From assembly GCA_023446735.1 (NCBI GenBank), contig JAEXPQ010000196.1, forward strand, positions 1 through 33,717: a stretch of 33,717 bases of DNA, written 5' to 3'. Each line of letters opens with the position of its first letter. Positions within the stretch are counted from its first letter, which is position 1. The position numbers were made by a program, and so were the translations under genes. Positions 8,610 to 22,836 of the stretch are shown here, in pieces. This DNA comes from Verrucomicrobiota bacterium (GTDB taxonomy: Bacteria; Verrucomicrobiota; Verrucomicrobiia; Opitutales; Opitutaceae). The notes under the pieces were generated by a model. That model saw only the letters and a list, made by a program, of their open reading frames with translations. It did no database searches and was not told the origin of the DNA.

Positions 8610-8626
8610 CTCCCGCCTAGCGGGAG
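8610..8626 (+). promoter_or_regulatory. small hairpin in leader upstream of the DAHP synthase gene
   Basis: Perfect 7-bp stem CTCCCGC/GCGGGAG with the three-base loop CTA, followed by TTTTGGGG. It could be a weak terminator for opgH or the first element of a leader that ends in the terminator at 8648-8690. Confidence 0.5.
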
Positions 8627-8647
8627 TTTTGGGGTAACTAAGAAAGC

Positions 8648-8690
8648 AATGGCCCGTCGCTTAGGGGTAGGCGACGGGCCTTTTCTTTGT
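8648..8690 (+). terminator. strong intrinsic terminator upstream of the DAHP synthase gene
   Basis: Perfect 10-bp stem GGCCCGTCGC (8651-8660)/GCGACGGGCC (8671-8680), extendable by three weak pairs to leave a GGGG loop, followed by TTTTCTTT. It lies about 205 bp after the opgH stop and 128 bp before the DAHP synthase start. It may end the opgH transcript, end a small RNA, or act as an attenuator. Confidence 0.85.
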
Positions 8691-8817
8691 CCAAATTCGA
8701 GCCCCGACCGCAAGACGGTCGTCCCGCTCGGTCCGCCTCGCCCCGCTGCCTCCCGTCCGCCCGAATCCGGTTGCCAGAGCGTTTTCCGCTTCGCAACGTC
8801 GCCGACTCATTTCACTC

Positions 8818-9894
8818 GTGCAACGGACCTCCGACATCAACGTCATCGAAACTCGGCCGCTTCCCTCGCCCGCCGAGTTGATGGCCGCCCTCCCTAAAAC
8901 CGAAGAACAGGCCGCGTGCATCGTCCGTTCCCGCGACGCCATTCATCGCATCCTCTTCGGCGACGATCCCCGCCTGCTCGTGGTTGTCGGCCCGTGCTCG
9001 ATCCATGACCTCGACGCCGGCCGCGAATACGGTCGCCGCCTCGCCGCCCTCGCCCGCGAACTGGGCGACCGCATGGTCATCGCGATGCGCGTCTATTTCG
9101 AGAAACCGCGCACGACGGTCGGCTGGAAAGGCCTGATCCTCGACCCGCACCTCGACGGTTCCAGCGACATCCAGCACGGCCTCTATCTCGCCCGCCAGTT
9201 CCTGCGCGAGATCCTCGACCTCGGCCTGCCGACCGCCACCGAGTTCCTCGACCCGATCACCCCGCAGTACATCGCCGACCTCGTGAGCTGGGCCGCCATC
9301 GGCGCCCGCACCACCGAGTCGCAGACGCATCGCCAGCTCGCCTCCGGCCTCTCGATGCCGCTCGGCTTCAAGAACGGCACCGACGGCTCCATCCAGACGG
9401 CCATCAACGCCATCAAGGCCGCTGGCCAGCCCCAGACCTTCCTCGGCATCACCACCGACGGCCGCGCCGCCTCCGTCCGCACCAGCGGCAATCCCAACTG
9501 CCACATCGTCCTGCGCGGCGGCGCCACCGGTCCCAACTACGGCGCCGAACCCGTCGCCAAGGCCGCGGCGCTGCTCGCCAAGGCCGGGCTGCACCCGTCC
9601 ATCCTGGTCGACTGCAGTCACGACAATTCCAACAAGCAACCCGAGCGCCAGCCCGAGATCCTGCGCGACGTCCTCGCCCAGTTCACCGCGACCACACCCT
9701 CGGCGATCATGGGCGTGATGATCGAGAGCAACCTCGGCGCGGGCAGCCAGCCGTTCCCCCGCCCGAAACACGAACTTCAATACGGCGTCTCGATCACCGA
9801 CGGCTGCATCGACTGGGCCACCACCGAGACCACCCTCCGCGCCGCCTACCAGGCGCTCGGCCCCACCCATGCGCTCGCCGCCGCAAAGGCCTGA
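8818..9894 (+). CDS. aroG: 3-deoxy-7-phosphoheptulonate (DAHP) synthase, AroG type
   Basis: A 358-residue class I DAHP synthase of the AroF/G/H subfamily. It condenses phosphoenolpyruvate with erythrose 4-phosphate in the first step of the shikimate pathway. The family signatures are present: RLLVVVGPCSIHD around residues 54-66, the PEP/E4P-binding MRVYFEKPRTTVGWKGL (from about 86), GARTTESQTHRQLASGLS with the substrate-binding arginine region, FKNGTDGS, and the metal-binding DCSHDNSNKQ block. The GTG at 8818 (MQRTSDINVIETRPLPSPAEL) aligns with the usual N-terminus of AroG, including the segment that forms the feedback site in this subfamily. Which aromatic amino acid inhibits it cannot be read. 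It follows a leader with an intrinsic terminator, so attenuation is possible. mdh starts 56 bp downstream. Confidence 0.95.
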   Translation: MQRTSDINVIETRPLPSPAELMAALPKTEEQAACIVRSRDAIHRILFGDDPRLLVVVGPCSIHDLDAGREYGRRLAALARELGDRMVIAMRVYFEKPRTTVGWKGLILDPHLDGSSDIQHGLYLARQFLREILDLGLPTATEFLDPITPQYIADLVSWAAIGARTTESQTHRQLASGLSMPLGFKNGTDGSIQTAINAIKAAGQPQTFLGITTDGRAASVRTSGNPNCHIVLRGGATGPNYGAEPVAKAAALLAKAGLHPSILVDCSHDNSNKQPERQPEILRDVLAQFTATTPSAIMGVMIESNLGAGSQPFPRPKHELQYGVSITDGCIDWATTETTLRAAYQALGPTHALAAAKA

Positions 9895-9950
9895 CAGCGC
9901 CGCACACGCCGTTACCCGTTCTCTCCTCCAACAGATAAATACCTGATACC

Positions 9951-10943
9951 ATGGCAACCAAGACTCCCATCCGTGTCGCCGTCACCGGCGCTGCCGGCCA
10001 GATCGGCTACGCCCTCCTGTTCCGCATCGCCTCGGGCGCCTGCTTCGGCCCCGACCAGCCCGTCATCCTCCACATGATCGAGCTCGAGGCCGCCCTCCCG
10101 GCCCTCAAGGGCGTCGTGATGGAACTTGAGGACTGCGCCTTCCCGCTCCTCAAGGGCACCGTCGCCACCGCCTCCCTCGACGAGGGCTTCAAGGGCGTCA
10201 ACTGGGCCCTCCTCGTCGGCGCCGTGCCGCGCAAGGCCGGCATGGAGCGCAAGGACCTCCTCGGCATCAACGGCAAGATCTTCACCAGCCAGGGTCAGGC
10301 CATCGCCAAGAACGCCGCCCCGGACGTCCGCGTCCTCGTCGTCGGCAACCCCTGCAACACCAACTCCCTCATCGCCTGCCGCAACGCCGCCGGCGTCCCG
10401 GCCAACCGCTTCTTCGCGATGACCAAGCTCGACGAGAACCGCGCCAAGGCGCAGCTCGCCCAGAAGGCCGGCGTCGACACCACCGCCATCACCAACCTCG
10501 CCATCTGGGGCAACCACAGCTCCACGATGTACCCGGACTTCGCCAACACCAAGATCAACGGCAAGCCCGCCACCGAGGTCATCGCCGACCAGGCCTGGTT
10601 CAAGGAGACTTACATCCCCGTCATCCAGCAGCGCGGCGCCGCCATCATCAAGGCCCGCGGCCTCAGCTCCGCCGCCTCCGCCGCCAACGCCGCCTGCGAC
10701 ACCGTCCGCGCGCTCGTCACCCCGACCGCCCCCGGCGACTGGTTCAGCGTCGCGGTGTACTCGGACGGCTCCTACGGCGTCGAGAAGGGCCTCATCTTCT
10801 CCTTCCCGATCCGCACCAACGACGGCGTCAACTTCGAGATCGTCCAGGGCGTGCAGCTCAGCGAGTTCTCCAAGCAGAAGATCGCCGAGACCGAGAAGGA
10901 GCTGAAGGAAGAGAAGGCCATGGTCGCCGATCTCCTCGGCTGA
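9951..10943 (+). CDS. mdh: malate dehydrogenase
   Basis: A 330-residue NAD-dependent malate dehydrogenase (malate to oxaloacetate, TCA cycle, cytoplasm) of the MDH type 2 group (cytosolic-MDH-like, about 325-335 residues). It shows the nucleotide-binding VTGAAGQIGYALLFRIASG at residues 11-29, the substrate-loop arginines in GAVPRKAGMERKDLL, the cofactor-side VVGNPCNTNS, TKLDENRAKAQLA, and the catalytic histidine in WGNHSSTMYPDF. The ATG at 9951 gives the normal family length; no clear Shine-Dalgarno sequence precedes it. It lies 56 bp after the DAHP synthase gene on the same strand and is closed by a strong terminator at 10972-11003, so the two may share a transcript. Confidence 0.97.
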   Translation: MATKTPIRVAVTGAAGQIGYALLFRIASGACFGPDQPVILHMIELEAALPALKGVVMELEDCAFPLLKGTVATASLDEGFKGVNWALLVGAVPRKAGMERKDLLGINGKIFTSQGQAIAKNAAPDVRVLVVGNPCNTNSLIACRNAAGVPANRFFAMTKLDENRAKAQLAQKAGVDTTAITNLAIWGNHSSTMYPDFANTKINGKPATEVIADQAWFKETYIPVIQQRGAAIIKARGLSSAASAANAACDTVRALVTPTAPGDWFSVAVYSDGSYGVEKGLIFSFPIRTNDGVNFEIVQGVQLSEFSKQKIAETEKELKEEKAMVADLLG

Positions 10944-10971
10944 TCCGGCTCCCTTCCCCGATTCATTCGCC

Positions 10972-11003
10972 AACGGCGGCCCCGCACCGGGCCGCCGTTT
11001 TTT
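10972..11003 (+). terminator. intrinsic terminator after mdh
   Basis: Perfect 11-bp stem AACGGCGGCCC (10972-10982)/GGGCCGCCGTT (10989-10999) with the loop CGCACC, running into a T-tract. It begins 29 bases after the mdh stop. Confidence 0.9.
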
Positions 11004-11045
11004 GCGCCCCGCGCGCGGCATCGACGAACGCCGCCCGCGCGCCCC

Positions 11046-13469
11046 TCACTCGCCACGCAGCGCGACGACCGGATCGATCCGCACCGCCCTGCGCGCCGGC
11101 AGCCAGGTCGCCACCACGGCCGCCGCGACCAGCAGCGCCGCCGTCCCGCCCAGCACCGTCGCGCCGGAGCCCGGCACCTCCGGCACGAGCAGCGACAACA
11201 CCCGGCCGAGCCCCACCGCCCCCACCGTTCCGATACAGGCGCCGAGCAACGCCATGCGCAGCCCCGAGCCGAGCACCATGCGGTAGATCGCCCCGACATC
11301 GGCCCCCAGCGCCATCCGGACCCCGATCTCCGCCGTGCGCTGGGCCACCATCTGCGCCACCACCCCGTAGATCCCGAGCGCCGCGAGGAACAGGCCCAGC
11401 AACGCCACGCCGCCGAGCAGCTGCCCGGTCAGCTGCGAGTTGGCCATCCGGCGGTCGATCTCCTGCCGGACCGAGCGGGCCTCCCAGACGGGGATATCCG
11501 GGTCGAGCTCCGCGACCGCGCGCCGCATCGGCTCGACCAAGCTCTCCGGCGCGACCTTCGCGCGCAGCGCCACCGAGCCCCACCGCCACACCTCCGTCTG
11601 CCCGAACGGCTGGTAGACCTGCAACCGCGTGGGGGGCGCCCCGAGCGACGCCGCGAAGTTCACGTCGCGCACCACGCCGACCACCTCTTTCCACTCGGGA
11701 TCCTCCGGCCGGGTGCCGCCGAGCCGCTGGCCGAGCGCGCTCCGCCCCGGCCAGCACGCCCGCGCCAGCGATTCGCTCACGATCACGACCCCCGGGCTGC
11801 CGGTCCGGTCGCGTTTGGTGAAATCCCGTCCCTCCAGCAGTTCGATGCCGAGACCGTGGAAATAGCCCGGCAGCACACCGTTGAAATACGCGAGCGGCTC
11901 CCGCCCCCGCTCCACCTGGGCGTGCCCCTCGATCCGGAAGGGGCGCGGTTCGCGGTTCGGTGCGATTGGCAAATCCCAGCCGAAGGCCACGCCCTCGACT
12001 CCGGGCAACGCCGCGAGCCGTTCCACCATGCGCTCGTAGAAATCGACCGCGGCCGTGTCGTCCCGGTACTTCGGCGTCTGCAGACCCACGCCGCCGGAGA
12101 CCATGCCGGCCGCCCGCCAACCGGTCTCCCGCTGCAGGAACTGGCGCAGCCCCCCGAGCACCAGCCCGGCGCCGCTGAGGAGCACCAGCGCCAAGGCGAT
12201 CTCGCCGATCACCAGCAGCCGCCGCAACCGGTGCTGTTCGCGACCGGCGGTCGAGCCGCGCCCGTTGTCCTTGAGCGCCGTCGCCAGCTGCACGCGCGAC
12301 GAAACCCAGCCGGGCACGCACCCGAAGCCGAGCCCGGTCAGCAGCGAGACGCCGAGCGCGAACGCCAACACGCGTCCGTCGAGCGGAAGCTCCTGGCCCG
12401 GCGGCGCGTTGTTGAAGACAACCCTTGAACCGATCCACCGGTTGCAGGCCGCCGCCACCAGAAGGCCGAGCCCGCCGCCGCCGAACGCGAGCAGCAGGCT
12501 CTCCAGCACCGGCAACCGCAACAACCGCACCCGCGACGCCCCCAGCGCGGCGCGCAGGGCGACCTCGCGCGCCCGGGCCGCCGCGCGGGCCAGCTGCAGA
12601 TTGGCGAGGTTGGCGCACGCGATCAGCAGAACGAAGCCGGTGAGCCCGAGCGTGAGCCACGTCATGCGCCGCGTCGCGCCGTCGGTGCCCGAGGCATGCA
12701 GCGGCACCACCCGCAGCCCATGGTGCTCGTTCTCCCTCGGCTGGTCGCGCGCGATCCGCGTCGCGAGCGTGCCGAAGGCCGCCGCGGCCTGCCCGGGGGA
12801 CTGGCCCGGCGCCAACCGCGCCACGACATGGAGCCAGCGTTCGCTCCGGTCCTCCCATTGCGCGGCGGTCAGGCCGATCGGCCTCCAGAAGTCGACCACG
12901 CCGAACACCATCGGGGCCGCAATCTGCGGCGGCATCACGCCGATCACCGTGACGGGTTCGCGGTCGACATGGATCGTACGCCCCACGATCTGCGGATCCT
13001 CCCCGAAACGGCGGCGCCACAGCGCGTGGCTGATGAGCACGACCGCGCTGCCCGGCCGGTCCTCCTCCGGCGTGAACCAACGCCCCAGCGCCGGCTGCAT
13101 CCCGAGGGTCGGCAGGAACTCCGCCGAGGTCCGCAGCGCCACGAGCATCTCCGCCGGCTGTCCCGGCTCGGTGAGGCTCGCCCCCCACCAGCCGAACACC
13201 GCCAGGCGCGCGAACCCGGCCCCGCCGTCCCGCACCTGCCGGTAGACCGGGGCGGTCAGCGCCCAGTCGTCCGCCTGCGGCGTGGTGACGAACACCCGCA
13301 CCAGTCTTCCACCATCCGGATACGGAAGGGGCCGCAGCAGCAGCGCGTTCATCAAACTGAACATCGAGGTGTTCAGCCCGATGCCGAGCGCAAGCGTGAG
13401 CAGCGCGACGACGGTGAAACCGGGGGCCTTGGCGAGTTGGCGGAGCGCGAGTCGAAGATCGGCGAGCAT
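11046..13469 (-). CDS. ADOP/MacB-type ABC transporter permease
   Basis: An 807-residue FtsX/MacB-like permease of the large ADOP kind. The N-terminus MLADLRLALRQLAKAPGFTVVA is the family's typical opening, followed by membrane helix 1 (about residues 18-40) and a large periplasmic MacB core domain. An FtsX permease block follows (ILIACANLANLQLARAAARA, REVALRAALGASR), then a second periplasmic core and a second FtsX block (RTAEIGVRMALGADVGAIYR) ending LPARRAVRIDPVVALRGE. The duplicated layout is standard for this group. No ATPase gene is adjacent, so the partner is elsewhere or the protein works with a shared ATPase. The substrate is unknown. The ATG at 13469 is chosen because family members begin there. 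It diverges from the MocR gene across only 60 bp. Confidence 0.9.
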   Translation of the reverse strand: MLADLRLALRQLAKAPGFTVVALLTLALGIGLNTSMFSLMNALLLRPLPYPDGGRLVRVFVTTPQADDWALTAPVYRQVRDGGAGFARLAVFGWWGASLTEPGQPAEMLVALRTSAEFLPTLGMQPALGRWFTPEEDRPGSAVVLISHALWRRRFGEDPQIVGRTIHVDREPVTVIGVMPPQIAAPMVFGVVDFWRPIGLTAAQWEDRSERWLHVVARLAPGQSPGQAAAAFGTLATRIARDQPRENEHHGLRVVPLHASGTDGATRRMTWLTLGLTGFVLLIACANLANLQLARAAARAREVALRAALGASRVRLLRLPVLESLLLAFGGGGLGLLVAAACNRWIGSRVVFNNAPPGQELPLDGRVLAFALGVSLLTGLGFGCVPGWVSSRVQLATALKDNGRGSTAGREQHRLRRLLVIGEIALALVLLSGAGLVLGGLRQFLQRETGWRAAGMVSGGVGLQTPKYRDDTAAVDFYERMVERLAALPGVEGVAFGWDLPIAPNREPRPFRIEGHAQVERGREPLAYFNGVLPGYFHGLGIELLEGRDFTKRDRTGSPGVVIVSESLARACWPGRSALGQRLGGTRPEDPEWKEVVGVVRDVNFAASLGAPPTRLQVYQPFGQTEVWRWGSVALRAKVAPESLVEPMRRAVAELDPDIPVWEARSVRQEIDRRMANSQLTGQLLGGVALLGLFLAALGIYGVVAQMVAQRTAEIGVRMALGADVGAIYRMVLGSGLRMALLGACIGTVGAVGLGRVLSLLVPEVPGSGATVLGGTAALLVAAAVVATWLPARRAVRIDPVVALRGE

Positions 13470-13529
13470 GGCGGTGCCATTCTCCCACACCAGCCCGCGC
13501 CCGGGGAGAACCACTCCGTTGCCTTTTCG

Positions 13530-14963
13530 ATGGAACCACTTTGGCATCCGCGGCGCATGCTCTGGCTCGAACTGCGGCGGCGCGGCGCCGGCACCCTCTC
13601 CCGTCAGCTCTACCGCCAGCTCGTCGACAAGATCCTCGCCGGCGAGCTGCCGGGGGGCGCGCGTCTCCCGTCGTCTCGCGCCCTCGCCGCCGCGCAGCGG
13701 ATCGCCCGCAACATCGTCGTCGCCGTCTACGAGCAGCTCCTCGCCGAGGGATATCTCGAGATCCGCACCGGGTCCGGGACCTTCGTCGCCCACCTGCCGA
13801 CCCCGCGTCCGACCGAAAGGACCACGTCCGCCCCGCCGGGAATCCCGCCGGCTCCAGCGTCCTCCGATTTCACCGACACGATCTCGTTCATCTGCGGCAC
13901 GCCCGATCTCGGCCGGTTTCCCCGCGCCCGCTGGCTTTCCTGCCTGCGCCAGGTGGGCTTCTTCCGCGAGACCAAGATGTGGGCCTATGCGCCGCCCGCA
14001 GGCAGCCCGGCGCTGCGCGCGGAGATCGCCGCCTACCTGCGGCGCGCCAAGGGCATCGACTGCACCGCCGCCCAGGTGCTCGTCACCGCCGGGGCGGCAC
14101 CGGCCCTCGCCTTCGTCGCCCAGCTCCTGTGCGGTCGCCGCAGCGGTGCGCTGGTCGAGGACCCGGTGGTAAGCTTCGTGCCCGCCCTGCTCCGCGCCGC
14201 CGGCCACGCCATCACCCCGGTGCCGGCCGACGCCGCCGGCCTCGCGGTCGACCGGCTCCCCCGCCGGCCACGCGCCAGCCTCGTCTTCGTCTCCCCCTCG
14301 CACCAGTTCCCCCTCGGCGCCACACTCACGATCCAGCGCCGACTGGCGCTGGTGGACTACGCGCGCCGCCACGACCTCCTGATCGTCGAGGACGACTACG
14401 ACAGCGAGTTCCGCCACGAGGGCAGCCCGGTGGACTCGCTCTGCCGGCTCGCACCCGAGCGTGTTCTCCATCTGGGCACATTCAGCAAGTGCCTCGCCCC
14501 CGCGCTCCGGCTCGGCTTTGTCGTTCTTCCCGCCGCGCTGGTCGCCCGGGCCGAGCAGGCGGCCGCCGCGCTGCACCTCGGCGGTTCCCGCTACGTGCAG
14601 GAGGCGATGGCGCGTTTCCTCCAGCAAGACCACCTTGCGCGCCACGTCGGGTGCATGCAGCGCCTCTACCGCCGCCGCCGCGACCGGCTCCGCACCGCCC
14701 TCGCCACCCACTTTGGTGGTTCCGTCGCGATCTCCGGCTGCTCCACCGGCCTGCATCTCGTCGCCACCTTCAGCGGGGTTCGCTTCGACACCTCCACCCG
14801 CGCCCGTCTCGCCGCGCGCGGCATCGACGTGGACACGGTCGACGACTATTCCGTCGGCCGGCCGCGCCATTCCGGCGCTCTCGTGCTCGGCTACGGCCAT
14901 CTCTCGTTCAGCGAAATCGACGAAGGCGTCCACCGACTCTCCACCGCACTGGCGACGCACTGA
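13530..14963 (+). CDS. MocR-type regulator (GntR winged helix fused to aminotransferase-like domain)
   Basis: A 477-residue MocR/GabR-family transcription factor. Residues ~15-90 form a GntR winged helix (LSRQLYRQLVDKILAGELP, RLPSSRALAAAQRIARNIVV, YLEIRTGSGTFVA). A Pro-rich linker (~90-112) leads to a fold-type I aminotransferase domain that binds PLP. VEDDYDSEFR (286-295) and the PLP lysine Lys320 in HLGTFSKCLAPALRLGF are preserved. By contrast, the usual GSQQALDLLARLLLDPGD segment is changed to GAAPALAFVAQLLCGRRS, and the family's VEDPGYPG reads VEDPVVSFVP. PLP binding looks intact but ligand or effector contacts may be unusual. ATG at 13530 or 13557 are both possible starts. Such regulators often control a divergent gene; here that is the permease. 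Confidence 0.9.
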   Translation: MEPLWHPRRMLWLELRRRGAGTLSRQLYRQLVDKILAGELPGGARLPSSRALAAAQRIARNIVVAVYEQLLAEGYLEIRTGSGTFVAHLPTPRPTERTTSAPPGIPPAPASSDFTDTISFICGTPDLGRFPRARWLSCLRQVGFFRETKMWAYAPPAGSPALRAEIAAYLRRAKGIDCTAAQVLVTAGAAPALAFVAQLLCGRRSGALVEDPVVSFVPALLRAAGHAITPVPADAAGLAVDRLPRRPRASLVFVSPSHQFPLGATLTIQRRLALVDYARRHDLLIVEDDYDSEFRHEGSPVDSLCRLAPERVLHLGTFSKCLAPALRLGFVVLPAALVARAEQAAAALHLGGSRYVQEAMARFLQQDHLARHVGCMQRLYRRRRDRLRTALATHFGGSVAISGCSTGLHLVATFSGVRFDTSTRARLAARGIDVDTVDDYSVGRPRHSGALVLGYGHLSFSEIDEGVHRLSTALATH

Positions 14964-15115
14964 AAGCCGGTGAGGGGACACACTTCGTCCCCCAATGGCC
15001 GCGGAGCCGTCGGTAGGTTGGGTCCACCACCGGCGCGCGTCGCCCTCGGAGGCCGACCGCCGATTCAGCACCGAACGCGTGTTGCTGGACTTCCGCACGG
15101 CCGCGAAAAATCCCA

Positions 15116-15145
15116 TTGACGCGGCCGGAGCCGACCACCTTCATT
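15116..15145 (+). promoter_or_regulatory. probable tRNA-Phe promoter
   Basis: TTGACG at 15116-15121 and TTCATT at 15140-15145, with an 18-bp spacer. The -10 ends 17 bp before the mature tRNA. The -35 is near consensus and the -10 matches at three positions; the location is what makes it credible. Confidence 0.5.
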
Positions 15146-15162
15146 CGCCCCCTCACAGAAGT

Positions 15163-15238
<76 letters not shown>

Positions 15239-15243
15239 CTTTC

Positions 15244-15277
15244 AACCCGCCTTCGTTCCGACGAAGGCGGGTTTTTT
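15244..15277 (+). terminator. intrinsic terminator of tRNA-Phe
   Basis: Perfect 13-bp stem AACCCGCCTTCGT (15244-15256)/ACGAAGGCGGGTT (15261-15273), with the loop TCCG, followed by further Ts. Confidence 0.93.
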
Positions 15278-15308
15278 GTTCTCGGCGTACGCACCGTCGC
15301 GCGCACGG

Positions 15309-15356
15309 CAAAAAAAGAAGCCCCCGCGATACCGTTGTGGGGGGCAAAGCGGGGGC
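15309..15356 (-). terminator. terminator downstream of the hybrid kinase gene
   Basis: On the minus strand, GCCCCCGC (15356-15349) pairs with GCGGGGGC (15327-15320), followed by TTC and a run of seven Ts. It lies about 150 bp beyond the kinase stop, with no other minus-strand gene between. The 21-base loop makes it less compact than usual. Confidence 0.6.
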
Positions 15357-15502
15357 CGGCCGGGGCCGCAACTGCGGGTTAGGGTCCCGGCCGTGGCACG
15401 ATTTGCATCGAGAGGGCGGCGACTGGCGAGCGGAAAGTGCCCGCGCCGCACGGTCGCAGCCGGTCGCCCGGGACCAACGAGCGGCTTCGGGCCGCGAGCA
15501 CC

Positions 15503-21268
<5,766 letters not shown>

Positions 21269-21386
21269 GCGCTGGGGCCGGCGCCGAAGGGGAACCGGCC
21301 GCCCTCCACATCGGACCGGGTGTGACTTCCTTGAGCCGGTAAGCCGTTGTCCGCCAGAGCGACAGAATCGGGCCTCTCCCCCGGTC

Positions 21387-21409
21387 AAACCCGTGAGCGA
21401 GCCCACGGG
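21387..21409 (-). terminator. weak terminator-like hairpin after metX
   Basis: The hairpin at 21390-21409 pairs CCCGTG with CACGGG on the minus strand and is followed by only three Ts. It begins 17 bases after the metX stop. The 158-bp gap down to the kinase start otherwise shows nothing clear. Confidence 0.35.
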
Positions 21410-21426
21410 CGCCTCGGCCGCGCCGG

Positions 21427-22593
21427 CTACTCGACCGCAACCGCAAGGAAGTCGCGCACGAGATCGTAGAGTTGCGGCGAATCGAGGAGGAAGGAATCGT
21501 GTCCGAGATCCGTGGCCAGTTCCGCGTAGCTGGCGGATTTGCCGGCCCGCAACAGCGACAGCACGATCTCCCGATTCTGCGCCGTGGGGAACAGCCAGTC
21601 GCTGGTGAACGCCACACAGAGGGTGCGCGCCTTCACCCCGCGGAACGCCTGTTCGAGCGAACCGTACGCGCCGGCGAGATCGAAGTCGTCGATCGCGCGG
21701 GTGATGTAGAGGTAGGTGTTGGCGTCGAAACGATTGATGAACGCCTGTCCCTGATGCTGCAGGTAACGCTCGACCTCGTACTGGGCAACGAAACTGGCCG
21801 CGGCCTCCGGCGCGGTGGTGCCGCCACGTTTGCGCCGCCCGAATTTCTGTTCCATCGAGGTGTCGGAAAGGTAGGTGATGTGCGCCATCATCCGCGCGAT
21901 CGCCAGACCCACGCGCGGGCCGCCGCCCTTCGGGTACTCGCCGCGGTTCCAGTCCGGATCCTGCATGATCGCCTCGCGACCCACGGCGTTGAAGGCGATC
22001 GCCTGCGCGTTCTCCCGGGCGGTCGTCGCCATCGGCAGCAGCCGGCGCACAAAGTCCGGATACTCGATGCCGAACTGGAGCACGCGCATCCCGCCCATCG
22101 AGCCGCCCACGACGGCGTGCAAGGCGGTGACGCCGAGGTGGTCGAGCAGGCGTTTGTCGGCGCGCACCATGTCGCGCACGGTGAGTTGCGGAAACGCGGT
22201 GCCCCACGGGCGGCCGGTGGCGGGATTGGGCGAGCTCGGGCCGGTCGACCCCACGCAGCCGCCGAGGCAGTTGGTACAGACGACGAAGTAGCGGTTAGTG
22301 TCGAGCGCCTTGCCGGGGCCGATGATGTTGTTCCACCAGCCGGGCTTGCGGTCGTTGAGCGAGTGCACGCCGGCCGCGTGGTGGTCGCCGCTGAGCGCAT
22401 GGGCCACGAAGATCGCGTTGTCGCGCGCGGCGTTGAGCCGACCGTAGGTCTCGTAGCGCAGGGTGAAGCCGGGGATGGTCTGGCCGTTGTCGAACGTGAA
22501 CGCCTCCGGCGAGACGAAGTCACGCGCCTCGACTAGGCCCACTTCACCGGGCTCCGGTCGCACCAGATCGAGATCGTCGGAAGAGTCGTTCAC
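21427..22593 (-). CDS. metX: homoserine O-acetyltransferase (MetX family)
   Basis: A 388-residue alpha/beta-hydrolase-fold acyltransferase that activates homoserine for methionine synthesis, normally with acetyl-CoA. The nucleophile elbow is GGSMGGMR, with Ser165. The aspartate and histidine of the triad are in FTSDWLFP and LGHDSFLLDSP near the C-terminus. Other family blocks are HALSGDHHAAG, GWWNNIIGPGKALDTNRYFVVCTN, GSTGPSSPNP and AQAIAFNAVGREAI. Enzymes of this family can use acetyl- or succinyl-CoA; specificity cannot be decided here. The GTG at 22593 gives a normal start; frames further upstream run through a 23-bp inverted repeat and cannot be coding. I see no SAM riboswitch-like structure upstream. 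Confidence 0.93.
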   Translation of the reverse strand: MNDSSDDLDLVRPEPGEVGLVEARDFVSPEAFTFDNGQTIPGFTLRYETYGRLNAARDNAIFVAHALSGDHHAAGVHSLNDRKPGWWNNIIGPGKALDTNRYFVVCTNCLGGCVGSTGPSSPNPATGRPWGTAFPQLTVRDMVRADKRLLDHLGVTALHAVVGGSMGGMRVLQFGIEYPDFVRRLLPMATTARENAQAIAFNAVGREAIMQDPDWNRGEYPKGGGPRVGLAIARMMAHITYLSDTSMEQKFGRRKRGGTTAPEAAASFVAQYEVERYLQHQGQAFINRFDANTYLYITRAIDDFDLAGAYGSLEQAFRGVKARTLCVAFTSDWLFPTAQNREIVLSLLRAGKSASYAELATDLGHDSFLLDSPQLYDLVRDFLAVAVE

Positions 22594-22697
22594 GCCGCGC
22601 CATCGTGGCCGTCCCCCCGCCCGCGTCAACGAAGCGCGCCACCTCCCGCGCCCGATCCTTCCCCCTCCCCCGCTGCCGTTCCTGCCCACTCCCTCCC

Positions 22698-22751
22698 CTG
22701 CAACCGTACATTTTCGTGATACGGTCGCATCACGAAAATGTACGGTTGCAG
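22698..22751. repeat. perfect 23-bp inverted repeat with 8-base loop
   Basis: The arm at 22698-22720 (starting CTGCAACCGTAC, ending TTTTCGTGAT) is the exact reverse complement of the arm at 22729-22751. The loop is ACGGTCGC. The arms are A+T-richer than their surroundings, and there is no T-tract. It may be a mobile palindromic element (REP/MITE-like), an operator, or an extra transcription-blocking hairpin. Confidence 0.9.
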
Positions 22752-22836
22752 TCGTGGGTGGAGAGAGAGGACGGACTTGGTGCGCGGCCTTGCGCGTTCG
22801 CCGCGAGGCAAGGTACCCGGACGGAAGCACCCGATG

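Larger units (their letters stand above)
8446..8817. other. 372-bp intergenic region with leader/terminator structures
   Basis: The gap between opgH and the DAHP synthase gene holds an A+T-richer patch (8485-8565), a possible promoter at 8558-8585, a small hairpin at 8610-8626 and a strong terminator at 8648-8690. No credible coding sequence was found; the short open frame starting with the ATG at 8649 lies across the terminator stem and looks accidental. Confidence 0.6.

Noticed and set aside
8496..8667. CCCCTAA at 8496-8502 can pair with the terminator loop TTAGGGG at 8661-8667
   Set aside because: Seven bases at a distance of 160 nt is easily chance, and the upstream partner would be outside a transcript starting near 8592.
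8649..8897. Possible leader peptide starting at the ATG at 8649 in the aroG leader
   Set aside because: The start is buried in the terminator stem, the frame has no run of aromatic residues and it runs into the DAHP synthase gene in another frame.
14974..14992. Hairpin GGGGAC/GTCCCC as a terminator of the MocR gene
   Set aside because: The stem is only 6 bp, with a seven-base loop and no T-tract; it may be a decayed repeat unit, but this cannot be supported.
22594..22700. SAM riboswitch upstream of metX
   Set aside because: No paired elements resembling a SAM aptamer; the region is C/G-rich low complexity on one strand.
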